Shown here: positions 6,924-15,539 of the stretch, piece after piece | Position numbering within the stretch: position 1 is the stretch's first letter | How the letters are laid out: each line of letters starts with the position of its first letter | DNA from: JADFRG01 sp046759305 | GTDB taxonomy: Bacteria > Chloroflexota > Anaerolineae > Anaerolineales > E44-bin32 | Assembly (NCBI GenBank): GCA_046759305.1 | Contig: JBHIBY010000040.1 | Span: forward strand, 1 to 23,685 | Length of the DNA: 23,685 bases | Direction: 5' to 3' | Notes under the pieces: model-generated | What the model was told of the DNA's origin: nothing | The model's input: only the letters and a program-made list of their open reading frames with translations | Database searches by the model: none | Position numbers and translations under genes: made by a program

Positions 6924-7394
6924 ATGGCGAAATTTGAGGCACGTAGAGGACTGTACTTCGAGGAGATTGAGGTCGGTCAGAAGCTGAGCACAGCCGGTCG
7001 GACGATCACAGAAGCGGACGTGGTCAATTTCGCGGGTGTGTCTGCCGACTACAACTCGATTCACACCGATGTCGCATATTCATCAGAGTCCTTCTACGAG
7101 CAGCGCGTAGCCCACGGGTTGCTCGTGTTATCCGTCGCATCCGGGCTTGCGATGCGTACAGGATTGATGGAGGGCACCGTAATTGCCTGGCGCGATATTC
7201 GAGATTGGCGCTTCAGCCAGCCGGTCTTCATCGACGACACCGTTCACGTTGAGTTGGAAGTGCGGGAAACCAAGCTCATGCCGCGCCTGGGCGGTGGCCA
7301 GGTTAACCTGAAGGTTAAGATCATCAACCAGGACGGCAAAACGGTGATGAAGGGGGATTGGGGCATGCTCATTTTGAGTATGCCGGAAGATTAG
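6924..7394 (+). CDS. MaoC-like hot-dog hydratase
   Basis: The 156-residue protein is a single hot-dog domain of the MaoC/hydratase-2 type. The active-site segment is FAGVSADYNSIHTDVAYSS: Asp42, Asn44 and His47 fit the (R)-specific enoyl-CoA hydratase motif, although the usual GDxNPxH reads ADYNSIH. VAHGLLVLSVASGL (the AHG turn and hot-dog helix) and the strand with VFIDDTVHVELEV follow. Such enzymes hydrate or dehydrate acyl thioesters, usually acyl-CoA, as homodimers in the cytoplasm. GGAG 6 bases upstream supports the ATG. It stands alone between divergent and co-directional neighbours, with no adjacent acyl-CoA pathway genes, so the substrate cannot be named. Confidence 0.85.
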   Translation: MAKFEARRGLYFEEIEVGQKLSTAGRTITEADVVNFAGVSADYNSIHTDVAYSSESFYEQRVAHGLLVLSVASGLAMRTGLMEGTVIAWRDIRDWRFSQPVFIDDTVHVELEVRETKLMPRLGGGQVNLKVKIINQDGKTVMKGDWGMLILSMPED

Positions 7395-7496
7395 GGAAGG
7401 CATTCCTCTCTAATCGCGGCGCTACTCCCCGTAATCGCCTCCCCATCTCGAGCAGATTCCCGCTTAATGGCCGTATTGGTTGACATAATTTGAAGC

Positions 7497-7512
7497 ATTA
7501 ACCGCGATTAAT
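7497..7512. repeat. Small inverted repeat upstream of the PBP gene
   Basis: ATTAA-CCGCGA-TTAAT is a 5-bp-arm inverted repeat about 17 bases upstream of the -10 of the PBP gene. It could be an operator, but arms this short also arise by chance. Confidence 0.2.
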
Positions 7513-7528
7513 CTCACTTTGGGCCGCG

Positions 7529-7537
7529 TGCTATAAT
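7529..7537 (+). promoter_or_regulatory. Extended -10 promoter of the PBP gene
   Basis: TG-C-TATAAT is a perfect extended -10 whose last base is 8 bases before the ATG at 7546. The transcript should begin almost at the start codon, and there is no ribosome binding site in the gap. Confidence 0.6.
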
Positions 7538-7545
7538 CGCCCGCC

Positions 7546-10500
7546 ATGGCCGAGGAGCTGCCAGAGGAGCTGGAGCCAAGCGCTGACGAAGGCTCTTCGG
7601 AAGAGCAATCTCCGTCCGACGAGCAGCCGAGCGATCAGTCCCGCCGGCTGACCGAACCGGATTCCCCAGACCCAACCCCCCCATTCGTAGAATCGGAAGA
7701 GCCTGAGACCGAAGGAGTCCCCCATCGGCATCCGACCGGTAGTCCCGATCTCACGGGTGGCTGGATGACTGAGGCGGAAGCTGAGCAGGACGCTGAACCT
7801 GAGCTGGAGGCTGAGGAGGAGCCGGAAGTTACGGACCCCACTGGCACACCGGGGCTCACCGGTGGTTGGATGAGCGAGGCGGATCAGGAACAACTGGATA
7901 CGGAATCCAGCCGCTCGCCACTTGCAGGAGAGGGTTCGCCGAGCATCGCACCTCCTCCCTCGTCAGAGGTGCTTCCCGACCGAGTTCCGGAGCGCGATCC
8001 GTCTGCTACTCAAGTCGGGCCTGCGGCTTATTTGCAGGCTTGGGAAGCCAATTTTAGGGAACCGAGGCGCGCCTGGGGATGGGGAGGCTGCCTGCTTCGC
8101 ATGGTGATCCTCGGAGTGTTCGCGGTGGCCGCGGTCGGCATCGGCCTGGCCTCCTTTGGCCTGTACCAATACTACGCGCTGGCATCCACTTTGCCCTCTG
8201 TAGAAGATCTACAGCAGCATGCGGCCCAATTCGAGACCACCCGCATACTGGATCGCAACCAAAACCGACTCTACGAGATCCTGGATCCCCAGGCCGGACG
8301 GCGCACCTACGTTCCGATGGAGCGCATTTCCCCCTTTATGGTGGCTGCCACCATAGCCACCGAAGATTCAGGCTACTACAGCAATCCGGGATTTGATCCA
8401 GCGGGCATCGCACGAGCCATCTGGCAGAACCTGCAAGGCGGCACAATTGTGTCGGGCGCCTCCACCATCACTCAACAAATTGCACGCAATCTCCTGCTCT
8501 CACCTGAAGAGCAGTCGCAGCGCACCGCCCTGCGCAAGATTCGCGAAATCATGTTGGCCGCTGAGATTGCACGGCGGTACACCAAGGACGAAATTCTGGA
8601 GCTTTATCTCAACCAGATGTATTTCGGCAACCTGGCCTACGGCGTGGAGGCTGCTGCCCAGACCTATTTCAACGCCGCGGCCGCAAACTTGACGCTCGGT
8701 CAGGCCTCGTTCTTGGCCGGATTGCTGCAGGCGCCCTCTGTCTACGACGTGCATGTCAATCGCGAAGCCACTCTCGATCGGCAACAGCAGGTGCTGGTCT
8801 TGATGGTGAACACAAGCACCGAACAGGGCTGCATTTTCGTTAGCAACGCCCAGCAGCCGATTTGTGTCACACCGGAGATGGCTGGTGCGGCTTCTGCAGA
8901 ATTTCTCGAGTACGAGTTCGAATCACCGGATATCAACATCCGATTTCCGCATTGGGTGACCTACGTACGATCAGAGCTGGAATCGTTATTCGATCCGCAA
9001 ACCATCTATCGATCAGGTTTTACGGTACATACCACTCTAGATCCCCAGCTCCAACAAGCCGCGCAGGGGATCGTGCGGGATCACGTGCAGGAACTCACGG
9101 AAGAGCACCAGGTTAGCAACGGAGCCCTGGTGATCCTCGAGCCGGGCACTGGTGAGATATTGGCCATGGTTGGATCGGCCGACTTTACCGACGAAGAAAT
9201 CGACGGCCAGGTAAATATGACCCTGGCCTTGCGTCAGCCAGGATCTTCCATCAAGCCGCTCACCTACACCGCCGCTTTTGAGAAGGGCTGGACGCCAGGG
9301 ACGCTGATATGGGATGTCGAAACCGAATTTCCTCCCTACAAGGACCCGAGGGATTCTTCAAAGGATTACACGCCGCGCAACTATGATGAGAAGTTCCACG
9401 GCCCGGTGACGGTGCGCTCTGCCCTGGCAAATTCCTACAACATCCCTGCTCTCAAGACCCTCGAGTATGTGGGGATTTATGACGATGTATTTACCCCGCA
9501 GCAGGAGGGGCTGGTGGCTTTTGCCGAGCGTATGGGGCTGACCACCTTCAATCGGGAAGACTACGGCATTTCCCTTACGCTGGGCGGGGGCGACGTCAAG
9601 TTGCTCGAGCTCACCAATGCGTACGCTACGTTCGCCAACCAGGGAGAGTACGTTCCTCCAGTTGCCATTACCAAGATTACCGACCACAACGGCGAAGTAG
9701 TCTATGAATATGAACCACCGGAGGGAAAGCGCGTCATTCGTAGCGAGCACGCTTTCCTGATCACCTCCATCCTGTCCGACAACACGGCTCGCACGCCGGC
9801 GTTCGGCCCAAATTCAGAACTTGCTCTACCTTTTCCCGCGGCGGTCAAGACTGGGACAACGGATACTCCCATTCGGGACAACTGGACCCTTGGCTACACG
9901 CCAGACGTGGCTGTGGGTGTTTGGGTTGGCAACGCGGATAACAGTCCCATGGAAGATGTCTCTGGCGTGACCGGTGCAGCTCCGATCTGGAACGAGGTAA
10001 TGCAGCTCGCCATCGAGCGACTTGCAGGAGGCAGGCCGACTCCGTTCACGCGGCCTTCCAATGTGATCGAGTTGCCGATCTGCGCAGTGTCCGGTGCAGA
10101 ACCATCCGAGTGGTGTCCCGCTCATCGTGTCGAGTTTTTCACCTCGGATCAACCTCCCTTGCCAAAGGAACTTGATCTTTGGCGAGAGGTATGGATCGAC
10201 AGCTTCACACAGGAGTTGGCCTCGGCTGATTGCCCGGATTATGCGACCAAGAAGCTGGGACTGGCTGTTTCCGATCCGTGGGGCCAGAAATGGCTCGACG
10301 AGACCGATGATGGAGAGAAATGGTTGGAACGAATGGGCTTCGAGGAGCAGGAAGAGCCTTTCTTCGTTCCGGAGACGACCTGCGGACCTGACAGCCCACG
10401 ACCCCTCATGGCGATCACTGCTCCACTACAGGGATCGATTGTATCGAGTGGTCCAATTTCCATTATCGGACGTGCAGCTGCCACCGGCGATTTCAGAGAC

Positions 10501-10803
10501 TGGATCTTGGAGTATGGCGTGGGGAACGATCCGAGCAACTGGCCCGATATTGCGCACAGCGAGGAGCCCGCTGAGCAGCCCAAGATCCTGCTGGAATGGG
10601 ACCCGCGTGGCCTGCCCAATGGCCCCTTCTCATTGCTTCTTACCGTACGAAGCAACAGCGGTGGAAAAGCTAATTATAGGGTGCACCTAAACCTCAACCT
10701 TCCTACGCCGACCCCAACGCCAACCTCTACGCCAATCCCCACTTCGACCCCAACCCCGACACTGACACCCACACCTACGGCGACTCCCACTCCTACTCCG
10801 TAG
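7546..10803 (+). CDS. Class A penicillin-binding protein (transglycosylase/transpeptidase)
   Basis: This 1085-residue bifunctional enzyme builds peptidoglycan. Residues 1-180 form an acidic cytoplasmic tail containing the motif TGxPxLTGGWM(T/S)EA twice (64-77 and 99-112). A single membrane helix follows (about 186-207). The GT51 transglycosylase domain has the catalytic Glu273 in ATEDSGYY and the GASTITQQIARNLLL block; the usual EDxxFxxHxG reads EDSGYYSNPG. The transpeptidase domain has SSIK (567-570, nucleophile Ser567), SYN (630-632) and KTGTTD (768-773). After about residue 940 comes a beta-sandwich-like domain and a C-terminal Pro/Thr repeat tail (about 1050-1085) outside the cell. It is longer than typical PBP1A because of the two tails. 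The ATG is fixed by the promoter placement. It is transcribed alone and converges with the minus-strand gene ending at 10821. Confidence 0.93.
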   Translation: MAEELPEELEPSADEGSSEEQSPSDEQPSDQSRRLTEPDSPDPTPPFVESEEPETEGVPHRHPTGSPDLTGGWMTEAEAEQDAEPELEAEEEPEVTDPTGTPGLTGGWMSEADQEQLDTESSRSPLAGEGSPSIAPPPSSEVLPDRVPERDPSATQVGPAAYLQAWEANFREPRRAWGWGGCLLRMVILGVFAVAAVGIGLASFGLYQYYALASTLPSVEDLQQHAAQFETTRILDRNQNRLYEILDPQAGRRTYVPMERISPFMVAATIATEDSGYYSNPGFDPAGIARAIWQNLQGGTIVSGASTITQQIARNLLLSPEEQSQRTALRKIREIMLAAEIARRYTKDEILELYLNQMYFGNLAYGVEAAAQTYFNAAAANLTLGQASFLAGLLQAPSVYDVHVNREATLDRQQQVLVLMVNTSTEQGCIFVSNAQQPICVTPEMAGAASAEFLEYEFESPDINIRFPHWVTYVRSELESLFDPQTIYRSGFTVHTTLDPQLQQAAQGIVRDHVQELTEEHQVSNGALVILEPGTGEILAMVGSADFTDEEIDGQVNMTLALRQPGSSIKPLTYTAAFEKGWTPGTLIWDVETEFPPYKDPRDSSKDYTPRNYDEKFHGPVTVRSALANSYNIPALKTLEYVGIYDDVFTPQQEGLVAFAERMGLTTFNREDYGISLTLGGGDVKLLELTNAYATFANQGEYVPPVAITKITDHNGEVVYEYEPPEGKRVIRSEHAFLITSILSDNTARTPAFGPNSELALPFPAAVKTGTTDTPIRDNWTLGYTPDVAVGVWVGNADNSPMEDVSGVTGAAPIWNEVMQLAIERLAGGRPTPFTRPSNVIELPICAVSGAEPSEWCPAHRVEFFTSDQPPLPKELDLWREVWIDSFTQELASADCPDYATKKLGLAVSDPWGQKWLDETDDGEKWLERMGFEEQEEPFFVPETTCGPDSPRPLMAITAPLQGSIVSSGPISIIGRAAATGDFRDWILEYGVGNDPSNWPDIAHSEEPAEQPKILLEWDPRGLPNGPFSLLLTVRSNSGGKANYRVHLNLNLPTPTPTPTSTPIPTSTPTPTLTPTPTATPTPTP

Positions 10804-10820
10804 GGTACCGCCGCCCACCT

Positions 10821-13037
10821 TCACAGCAGCGGCAGTTGTGGATCTTCCTGACCCGGGGGATCCAAGGCCAGCCGCTCAAAGAGATTTTCCCGGGTAAGTG
10901 TCGTGTCTTCAGAAAGTCTCCGCACGTGGCGGTATTTGATGATGTGCAAACCCGAGTCTAGCCAGGACTGTAGGCGCAGATCGCGTCGCGCCTTCTCAGC
11001 GACGAGCGCGCTGCGGCCTCCAGGGATCACAATCGCCTCGATCTCGGCCTGGGACCGTGCATGGCCACGTATTACGCTGCCCAACTTCGCAGTTTCATCG
11101 ACGCGAAACTGCAATGAGCTCCCCCGGGATTCATCTCGCCATTCGATCTCGTCTGTGCCCGAAACGGAATATCCCAATTGCGTTCCCAAGGCAATCAAGA
11201 GCGCCAGGATTTCTTCCACATCCGCCGCGCGTGCCTCAGGTTGATCTTCGGGACGCAGCCGCCACAGCCTGTCCTCGGGATCAATTTGAGCGTACGATCG
11301 AAGCGCTGCTAGAACGAGCCTGCGGTCGGGTGTTAATAGACCTGGCAATTGTTCACAAAGTCGGGTATCGATTTCGACATCGCTTATGCTGTCCACGGAT
11401 CGCAATTCGTACAGCACCGCGTCTTCGACCCGATCGGCAAGGCTCTCCGCCGCTCCCGAATCATCAGCTAGCCAGTATCGTCCACTCTCAGGCTCCACTC
11501 CGCGACCGACATGCACAAACAGCTGCCTATCGCTCAAAATCTCGTCGAGGTGCTCCCCAACCACTCCTAAAGCACTCCGTGTCTCGCTCGGGCGTACCCC
11601 GGCCAATAACCTCTCCGAAGCTAACTGCGAAAATGCAGCAACGTGCGGAAGTGCGTATCGTGCAGGCTCGCCTCGCGCCTCAAGCGCAGCCCGCGCGGAT
11701 GACGACATTGAGTTGGCGATGGTACTCGGGGCCACGGAACGCTCAGACCTGGATCCACGTTCCCAGGTCAACAGGGCTTGCCCCTCCAGACGAAGTGCTC
11801 GTCCGGTCAGGCTGTAGCCTCCCGCATCAAACCCAGCCAAGGCCGCTGCAACAAAGCCGGGCTCGGCGTCCGGAATAAAGCCCACTACCTGTGCCTCATG
11901 CCCGATTGCCTCATTCATGGTTCGCAACGTGGAACGAAGCGCCGAAGTGTGCCACGCCCAGTCATACCGTCTCCGACGCAGGGCCGCGCGAATAGGATCG
12001 GCAACTTCCCGACCCCACAGCCAAGCCGCCCAGAGCGCAGATAAGGTCCAGAACGCCTGGTTTGGCCGAGGTATTACGGTGAGGATCCGCTGAATCTGTC
12101 CGGGAGGCAGCTTGCTTGCCAGCTCTCGCACAGGCCCTGGATAAACGGTGATGGTGCCCGGTTCCAGACTTTCCCAGTCCGACCACGTCTTCAATCCGAC
12201 TGCAGGTGCTGGATGTATCCAGTGACCTGCGGCCCGCTCCAGCGCGCGCCAAACGTTATTCTCCAAGAAGCGGGCGGAAGCCGTAAGTTGGAGCGGTCGG
12301 CTACGCCCTTCAGGATGTCCCCACAGCGAATTCGTCTGATCCAGCGTAGAGAGCATAAGCGCGTGCACAGCGTCGCCAGCATCCAGCTGCTCTAACTTGT
12401 TGAGCAAAGTGACGATTGCATAGACCGCGCGACTGGGATAAACGGCAAGTGCGTCCTCCGCCTGCTGTCGGTCTGCGCTGCCTGCTGGTGCAAGCTGCTC
12501 CAGCGCCATGGCATGCTGAAGCCCACGTCGCTCATACTCATGCGCCTGCTCTAAATCATCTTCGTTTGTGGATTCTTCGATGGTGTGGCTGCAATGCGGG
12601 CAGGAGTAGAACTTGAGAACAGGCTCACTTTCTTCTTTGTCCCATACAAAGTAGTCGGCTGAGATCCACTCCCCACACCGCGAGCACTGCGTTCGATAAA
12701 GATCTAACAGAAAAGGTTCGAGCCGCCCCCCATCCTTGCGCGCCGTGCCCAGCATGGCGAGCGCAGACTGCAGATCCTGAATAGTGAAGGGCTTTGATGT
12801 GTGTTCGAGCACATAGCGAGTTACAGGGTTGTTTACGGCAACGAGCATCGCTCGATCCTGCGCCGCGGCTTCTATTGCCAACCGCGGAGAGGCACCAAAG
12901 GGATCGAGCACCCGATCACGCTTGTTCCCGAATCGCTGTAATGCGGTCGCTACGGAGCCGCGCTCAAGCGGTGGCAAGAAGCGAGACAGAGGGCGAGCAC
13001 CTCTCACGGGAGAGCCTGGAGTAAACGCTATTTCCAC
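10821..13037 (-). CDS. DNA-methylase-like protein with zinc ribbon, probably catalytically degenerate
   Basis: This 738-residue protein recalls the large Zn-ribbon-containing adenine methylase-like family (COG1743/DUF1156). RVLDPFGASPRLAIEAAAQD (42-61) looks like SAM-binding motif I (DPFxGSGT in true N6-adenine methylases). CSRC (118-121) and CPHC (146-149) form a zinc ribbon. LTVIPRPNQAFWTLSALWAAWLW, after the middle, sits where DPPY and the following helix are expected, but no (D/N)PP(Y/F) motif is present. The C-terminal half is helical and unrecognised. It may bind DNA or SAM without methylating, or be a regulator. The start is GTG; a TATACT -10 lies 6 bases upstream, so the mRNA should be leaderless. 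It is a single-gene unit with no restriction gene nearby. The family assignment is tentative. Confidence 0.5.
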   Translation of the reverse strand: MEIAFTPGSPVRGARPLSRFLPPLERGSVATALQRFGNKRDRVLDPFGASPRLAIEAAAQDRAMLVAVNNPVTRYVLEHTSKPFTIQDLQSALAMLGTARKDGGRLEPFLLDLYRTQCSRCGEWISADYFVWDKEESEPVLKFYSCPHCSHTIEESTNEDDLEQAHEYERRGLQHAMALEQLAPAGSADRQQAEDALAVYPSRAVYAIVTLLNKLEQLDAGDAVHALMLSTLDQTNSLWGHPEGRSRPLQLTASARFLENNVWRALERAAGHWIHPAPAVGLKTWSDWESLEPGTITVYPGPVRELASKLPPGQIQRILTVIPRPNQAFWTLSALWAAWLWGREVADPIRAALRRRRYDWAWHTSALRSTLRTMNEAIGHEAQVVGFIPDAEPGFVAAALAGFDAGGYSLTGRALRLEGQALLTWERGSRSERSVAPSTIANSMSSSARAALEARGEPARYALPHVAAFSQLASERLLAGVRPSETRSALGVVGEHLDEILSDRQLFVHVGRGVEPESGRYWLADDSGAAESLADRVEDAVLYELRSVDSISDVEIDTRLCEQLPGLLTPDRRLVLAALRSYAQIDPEDRLWRLRPEDQPEARAADVEEILALLIALGTQLGYSVSGTDEIEWRDESRGSSLQFRVDETAKLGSVIRGHARSQAEIEAIVIPGGRSALVAEKARRDLRLQSWLDSGLHIIKYRHVRRLSEDTTLTRENLFERLALDPPGQEDPQLPLL

Positions 13038-13043
13038 TCTTGC

Positions 13044-13049
13044 AGTATA
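13044..13049 (-). promoter_or_regulatory. -10 element of the methylase-like gene
   Basis: On the minus strand TATACT ends 6 bases before the GTG at 13037. Transcription would start at or just before the start codon. Confidence 0.4.
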
Positions 13050-13144
13050 AGGGAGGCGGATGCGGATCCTGCGATTGTGCCGGAATCGGCGTTATCATGA
13101 ACTGCTTGCTTGCCGCTCGAACCACCGTATCGGAGTAATAGAGA

Positions 13145-14275
13145 ATGCCCTCACTGTCGATCGATGAAGCCCAGCGCTATTTGCCAGATCTGCTGAGCAT
13201 CCTACGCACGCTGGTTGAAATCGAATCCCCGACCCTCGAGAAACTCGCCGTTGACCGCGCCGGATCCTACTTGGCGGACAGTATGCGAGAACTCGATGCC
13301 AAGGTGCAGCGTATCGAACAGAGCGAGGTGGGAGACCACTGGCTCGGGAGCTGGGGCTCGGGGTCGGGAGGGATCTTGATGATTGTGCACGTAGACACGG
13401 TGCACCCCATCGGTACATTGGAACACTTCCCCTGGTCGGAGATCAACGGGAAGATCTACGGGCCCGGAATCATGGATATGAAAGCCAGCGCCGCGATTGC
13501 ACTAACTGCCATCAGCGCACTACGCCAGGGAGCCGGTCTACCCAATCGGCGTATCAGCCTACTATTCAACTCAGATGAAGAGACCGGGAGCCATACCTCG
13601 GTAGAACTCATCCAATCTCAGGCGAAAGAGCATGATCTGGTGTTGTGCCTTGAACCTGCCCTACCAGACGGCGCGCTGAAGACCTGGAGAAAGGGAATCG
13701 GCGACTTCGAGATCGAAGTAGCGGGGAAGATGGCACATGCCGGCGTAAATCCCTCGGATGGAGTAAATGCGATCCATGAAATGGCCCACCAGATCCAGCA
13801 GATCGTTGAGCTCGCGAATGAAGAGGCTGGATCCACGCTCAATGTGGATCTGATTGAAGGTGGGACTCGCACCAACGTTATTGCCGCCCACGCAAGGGCT
13901 AGCGTGGACATTCGAGTTCTGAACGAGGATGAACGTGTCCGAATAGACTCGGAGTTGGCTGCGCTAATGCCGCATCACCCCGAAGCTCAATTATCGGTGA
14001 GCGGCGAGTGGAACCGCCCACCGATGCCACGTACGGAGGCTATGATTCAGACTTTTGAGCGCGCAAAGGAAATCGGAGCCGAACTCGGACTCGATCTGCT
14101 GGAAGGTGGAACCGGTGGCGGTTCAGACGCCAACTTCGTGGCTCCGCTTGGGATTCCGGTGCTGGACGGGCTTGGTGCCATTGGAGCTGGAGCTCACACG
14201 GAGCAGGAATACATCCTGACGGAAAGTCTCCCCGAACGTACGGCCTTGCTGGCCGCACTGCTCGCCGACTGGTGA
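13145..14275 (+). CDS. M20-family zinc metallopeptidase (carboxypeptidase G2-like)
   Basis: The 376-residue protein has all the M20 metal and catalytic residues: His82 and Asp84 in VHVDTVHP, bridging Asp111 in GIMDMK, general base Glu145 with ligand Glu146 in NSDEETGS, a further acidic residue Glu170 in LEPAL, and His351 in GAHTEQEYI. The lid/dimerisation domain lies between about 180 and 295. M20 enzymes remove C-terminal amino acids or acyl groups with two zinc ions; the closest style is glutamate carboxypeptidase (CPG2). No signal peptide is seen. A GGAG about 10 bases upstream supports the ATG. A TATCAT at 13093-13098 may be its -10. The next gene begins 7 bases after the stop, so the two are likely co-transcribed. 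Confidence 0.88.
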   Translation: MPSLSIDEAQRYLPDLLSILRTLVEIESPTLEKLAVDRAGSYLADSMRELDAKVQRIEQSEVGDHWLGSWGSGSGGILMIVHVDTVHPIGTLEHFPWSEINGKIYGPGIMDMKASAAIALTAISALRQGAGLPNRRISLLFNSDEETGSHTSVELIQSQAKEHDLVLCLEPALPDGALKTWRKGIGDFEIEVAGKMAHAGVNPSDGVNAIHEMAHQIQQIVELANEEAGSTLNVDLIEGGTRTNVIAAHARASVDIRVLNEDERVRIDSELAALMPHHPEAQLSVSGEWNRPPMPRTEAMIQTFERAKEIGAELGLDLLEGGTGGGSDANFVAPLGIPVLDGLGAIGAGAHTEQEYILTESLPERTALLAALLADW

Positions 14276-14282
14276 ATGTAGG

Positions 14283-15527
14283 TTGAGCCCGCCGCTCAAG
14301 CTGACCCGGTTGCAGGCCAGACGGTTCCTGTTGGCCCACCACTCCCTGTGGCCACCGCGCAAGCTCAAAGGTAAGGAGGGCGCCGTCCAATTTATTCGTT
14401 CGGTCGGCGCTATTCAATTTGATCCGATCAACGTCGTAGGCCGAAACCCAGACTTGGTATTGCAATCGCGCATTCGCGGCTACCGGCCCGAACTGCTGCG
14501 CCAACTTCTATATGAAGACCGCAAATTGCTCGACGGTTGGGACAAGGTTGCCTCAATCTACCCAACCTCAGACTGGCCCTTTTTCAAGCGACATCGGGAC
14601 CGAATGCGCGCCGAGTATGGTCGGCTCTCAAACCCTCCCATGAAAATCGCTGAAGAAGTGATCCTTGCCATCCGGGAGCAGGGGCCCAAATCGTCTATTG
14701 ATTTCAAAAGCGACGAGAGCATCGAGTGGTCCTGGGGTGTGAACACCAGCCTTCCCAGAGCATGCCTCGAAGTGCTCTATGCCATGGGAGTAGTGATTGT
14801 GTCCGAAAGGGTGGGCACTCGCCGACAATTCGAATTAGCAGAGCGCGCACTTCCGCCTGATCTATATTTTGCGGCCGACCCCAACGTTGCCGACAAGGAC
14901 TACCAAGACTGGCACATGCTGCGAAGGATCGGTGGGCTGGGTATCGCAAATCCCGCAGCAGGAGACTGGTGGCTCGGAATGCACCAGATGAAGGCCGATG
15001 CGCGCAAAGCTGCGCTCCAGCGATTAGTGGATCTAAGGGAATTGACTGCGGTCGAGATCGAGCATGTCCCAGACCGCACCTTCTTCATCCGAACCGCGGA
15101 CATGCCAACGCTAGATCGGATCAAACGAGGACGCCCTCCGAAGGCCCGGGCGGCGCTCATCGGAGCCCTGGACAACCTCATGTGGGACAGAAATGTGCTT
15201 CGCTGGGTATTTGATTTCGACTACGTCTGGGAGGTATACAAGCCGCTAGCCCAGCGCCGCTACGGCTACTATGTGCTGCCCATTCTGTATGGCGACCGTT
15301 TCGTCGCCAGGGTGGACCCGGCCTTTGACCGAGAAAAGCGCAGGTTGACCATCAACGATTGGTGGTGGGAAGATGGCGTTGCGGTGGACGATCCGATGCG
15401 AGCCGCGCTCACGAATTGCTTCAAGGAATTCGTGGCCTATCTACAAGCGGATCATGTGTCGCTAGGAGCGAAGGCCAAGCGTAAGCCTTCGCTTGATTGG
15501 CTCAAATCCTCCCAGCTTGTCACTTGA
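14283..15527 (+). CDS. YcaQ/AlkZ-family DNA glycosylase (crosslink repair)
   Basis: The 414-residue protein matches the HTH_42 winged-helix DNA glycosylase family (YcaQ, AlkZ). The N-terminal LTRLQARRFLLAHHSLWPP and the block FIRSVGAIQFDPINVVGRN are characteristic. Gln45 and Asp47 form the catalytic QxD motif of the YcaQ branch. The C-terminus has the conserved WDRNVLRWVFDFDYVWEVYKP and YYVLPILYGDRFVARVDP blocks. E. coli YcaQ excises alkylated bases and unhooks interstrand crosslinks. The start is TTG; GTAGG immediately upstream is a weak ribosome site. It follows the peptidase gene by 7 bases. A second alkylation-repair glycosylase of a different fold lies about 2.5 kb downstream. Confidence 0.88.
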   Translation: MSPPLKLTRLQARRFLLAHHSLWPPRKLKGKEGAVQFIRSVGAIQFDPINVVGRNPDLVLQSRIRGYRPELLRQLLYEDRKLLDGWDKVASIYPTSDWPFFKRHRDRMRAEYGRLSNPPMKIAEEVILAIREQGPKSSIDFKSDESIEWSWGVNTSLPRACLEVLYAMGVVIVSERVGTRRQFELAERALPPDLYFAADPNVADKDYQDWHMLRRIGGLGIANPAAGDWWLGMHQMKADARKAALQRLVDLRELTAVEIEHVPDRTFFIRTADMPTLDRIKRGRPPKARAALIGALDNLMWDRNVLRWVFDFDYVWEVYKPLAQRRYGYYVLPILYGDRFVARVDPAFDREKRRLTINDWWWEDGVAVDDPMRAALTNCFKEFVAYLQADHVSLGAKAKRKPSLDWLKSSQLVT

Positions 15528-15539
15528 GTTCGCGCTGAG

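Noticed and set aside
7480..7485. TTGACA as the -35 of the PBP promoter
   Set aside because: It is 46 bases from the TATAAT at 7532, far beyond the usual 16-18, and no acceptable -10 lies at the correct distance.
10094..10690. 198-codon plus-strand ORF in a second frame of the PBP gene
   Set aside because: Overlaps the PBP C-terminal domain entirely and resembles no protein family; a frame shadow.
10690..10803. Tandem CCNAC-type repeat as a possible mobile or CRISPR-like element
   Set aside because: It is simply the codon repeat for the Pro/Thr-rich C-terminal tail of the PBP, in frame with the enzyme.
13097..13138. 13-codon upstream ORF (MNCLLAARTTVSE) before the M20 peptidase
   Set aside because: It has no ribosome site and no attenuator-like structure, and its composition is unremarkable; probably chance.
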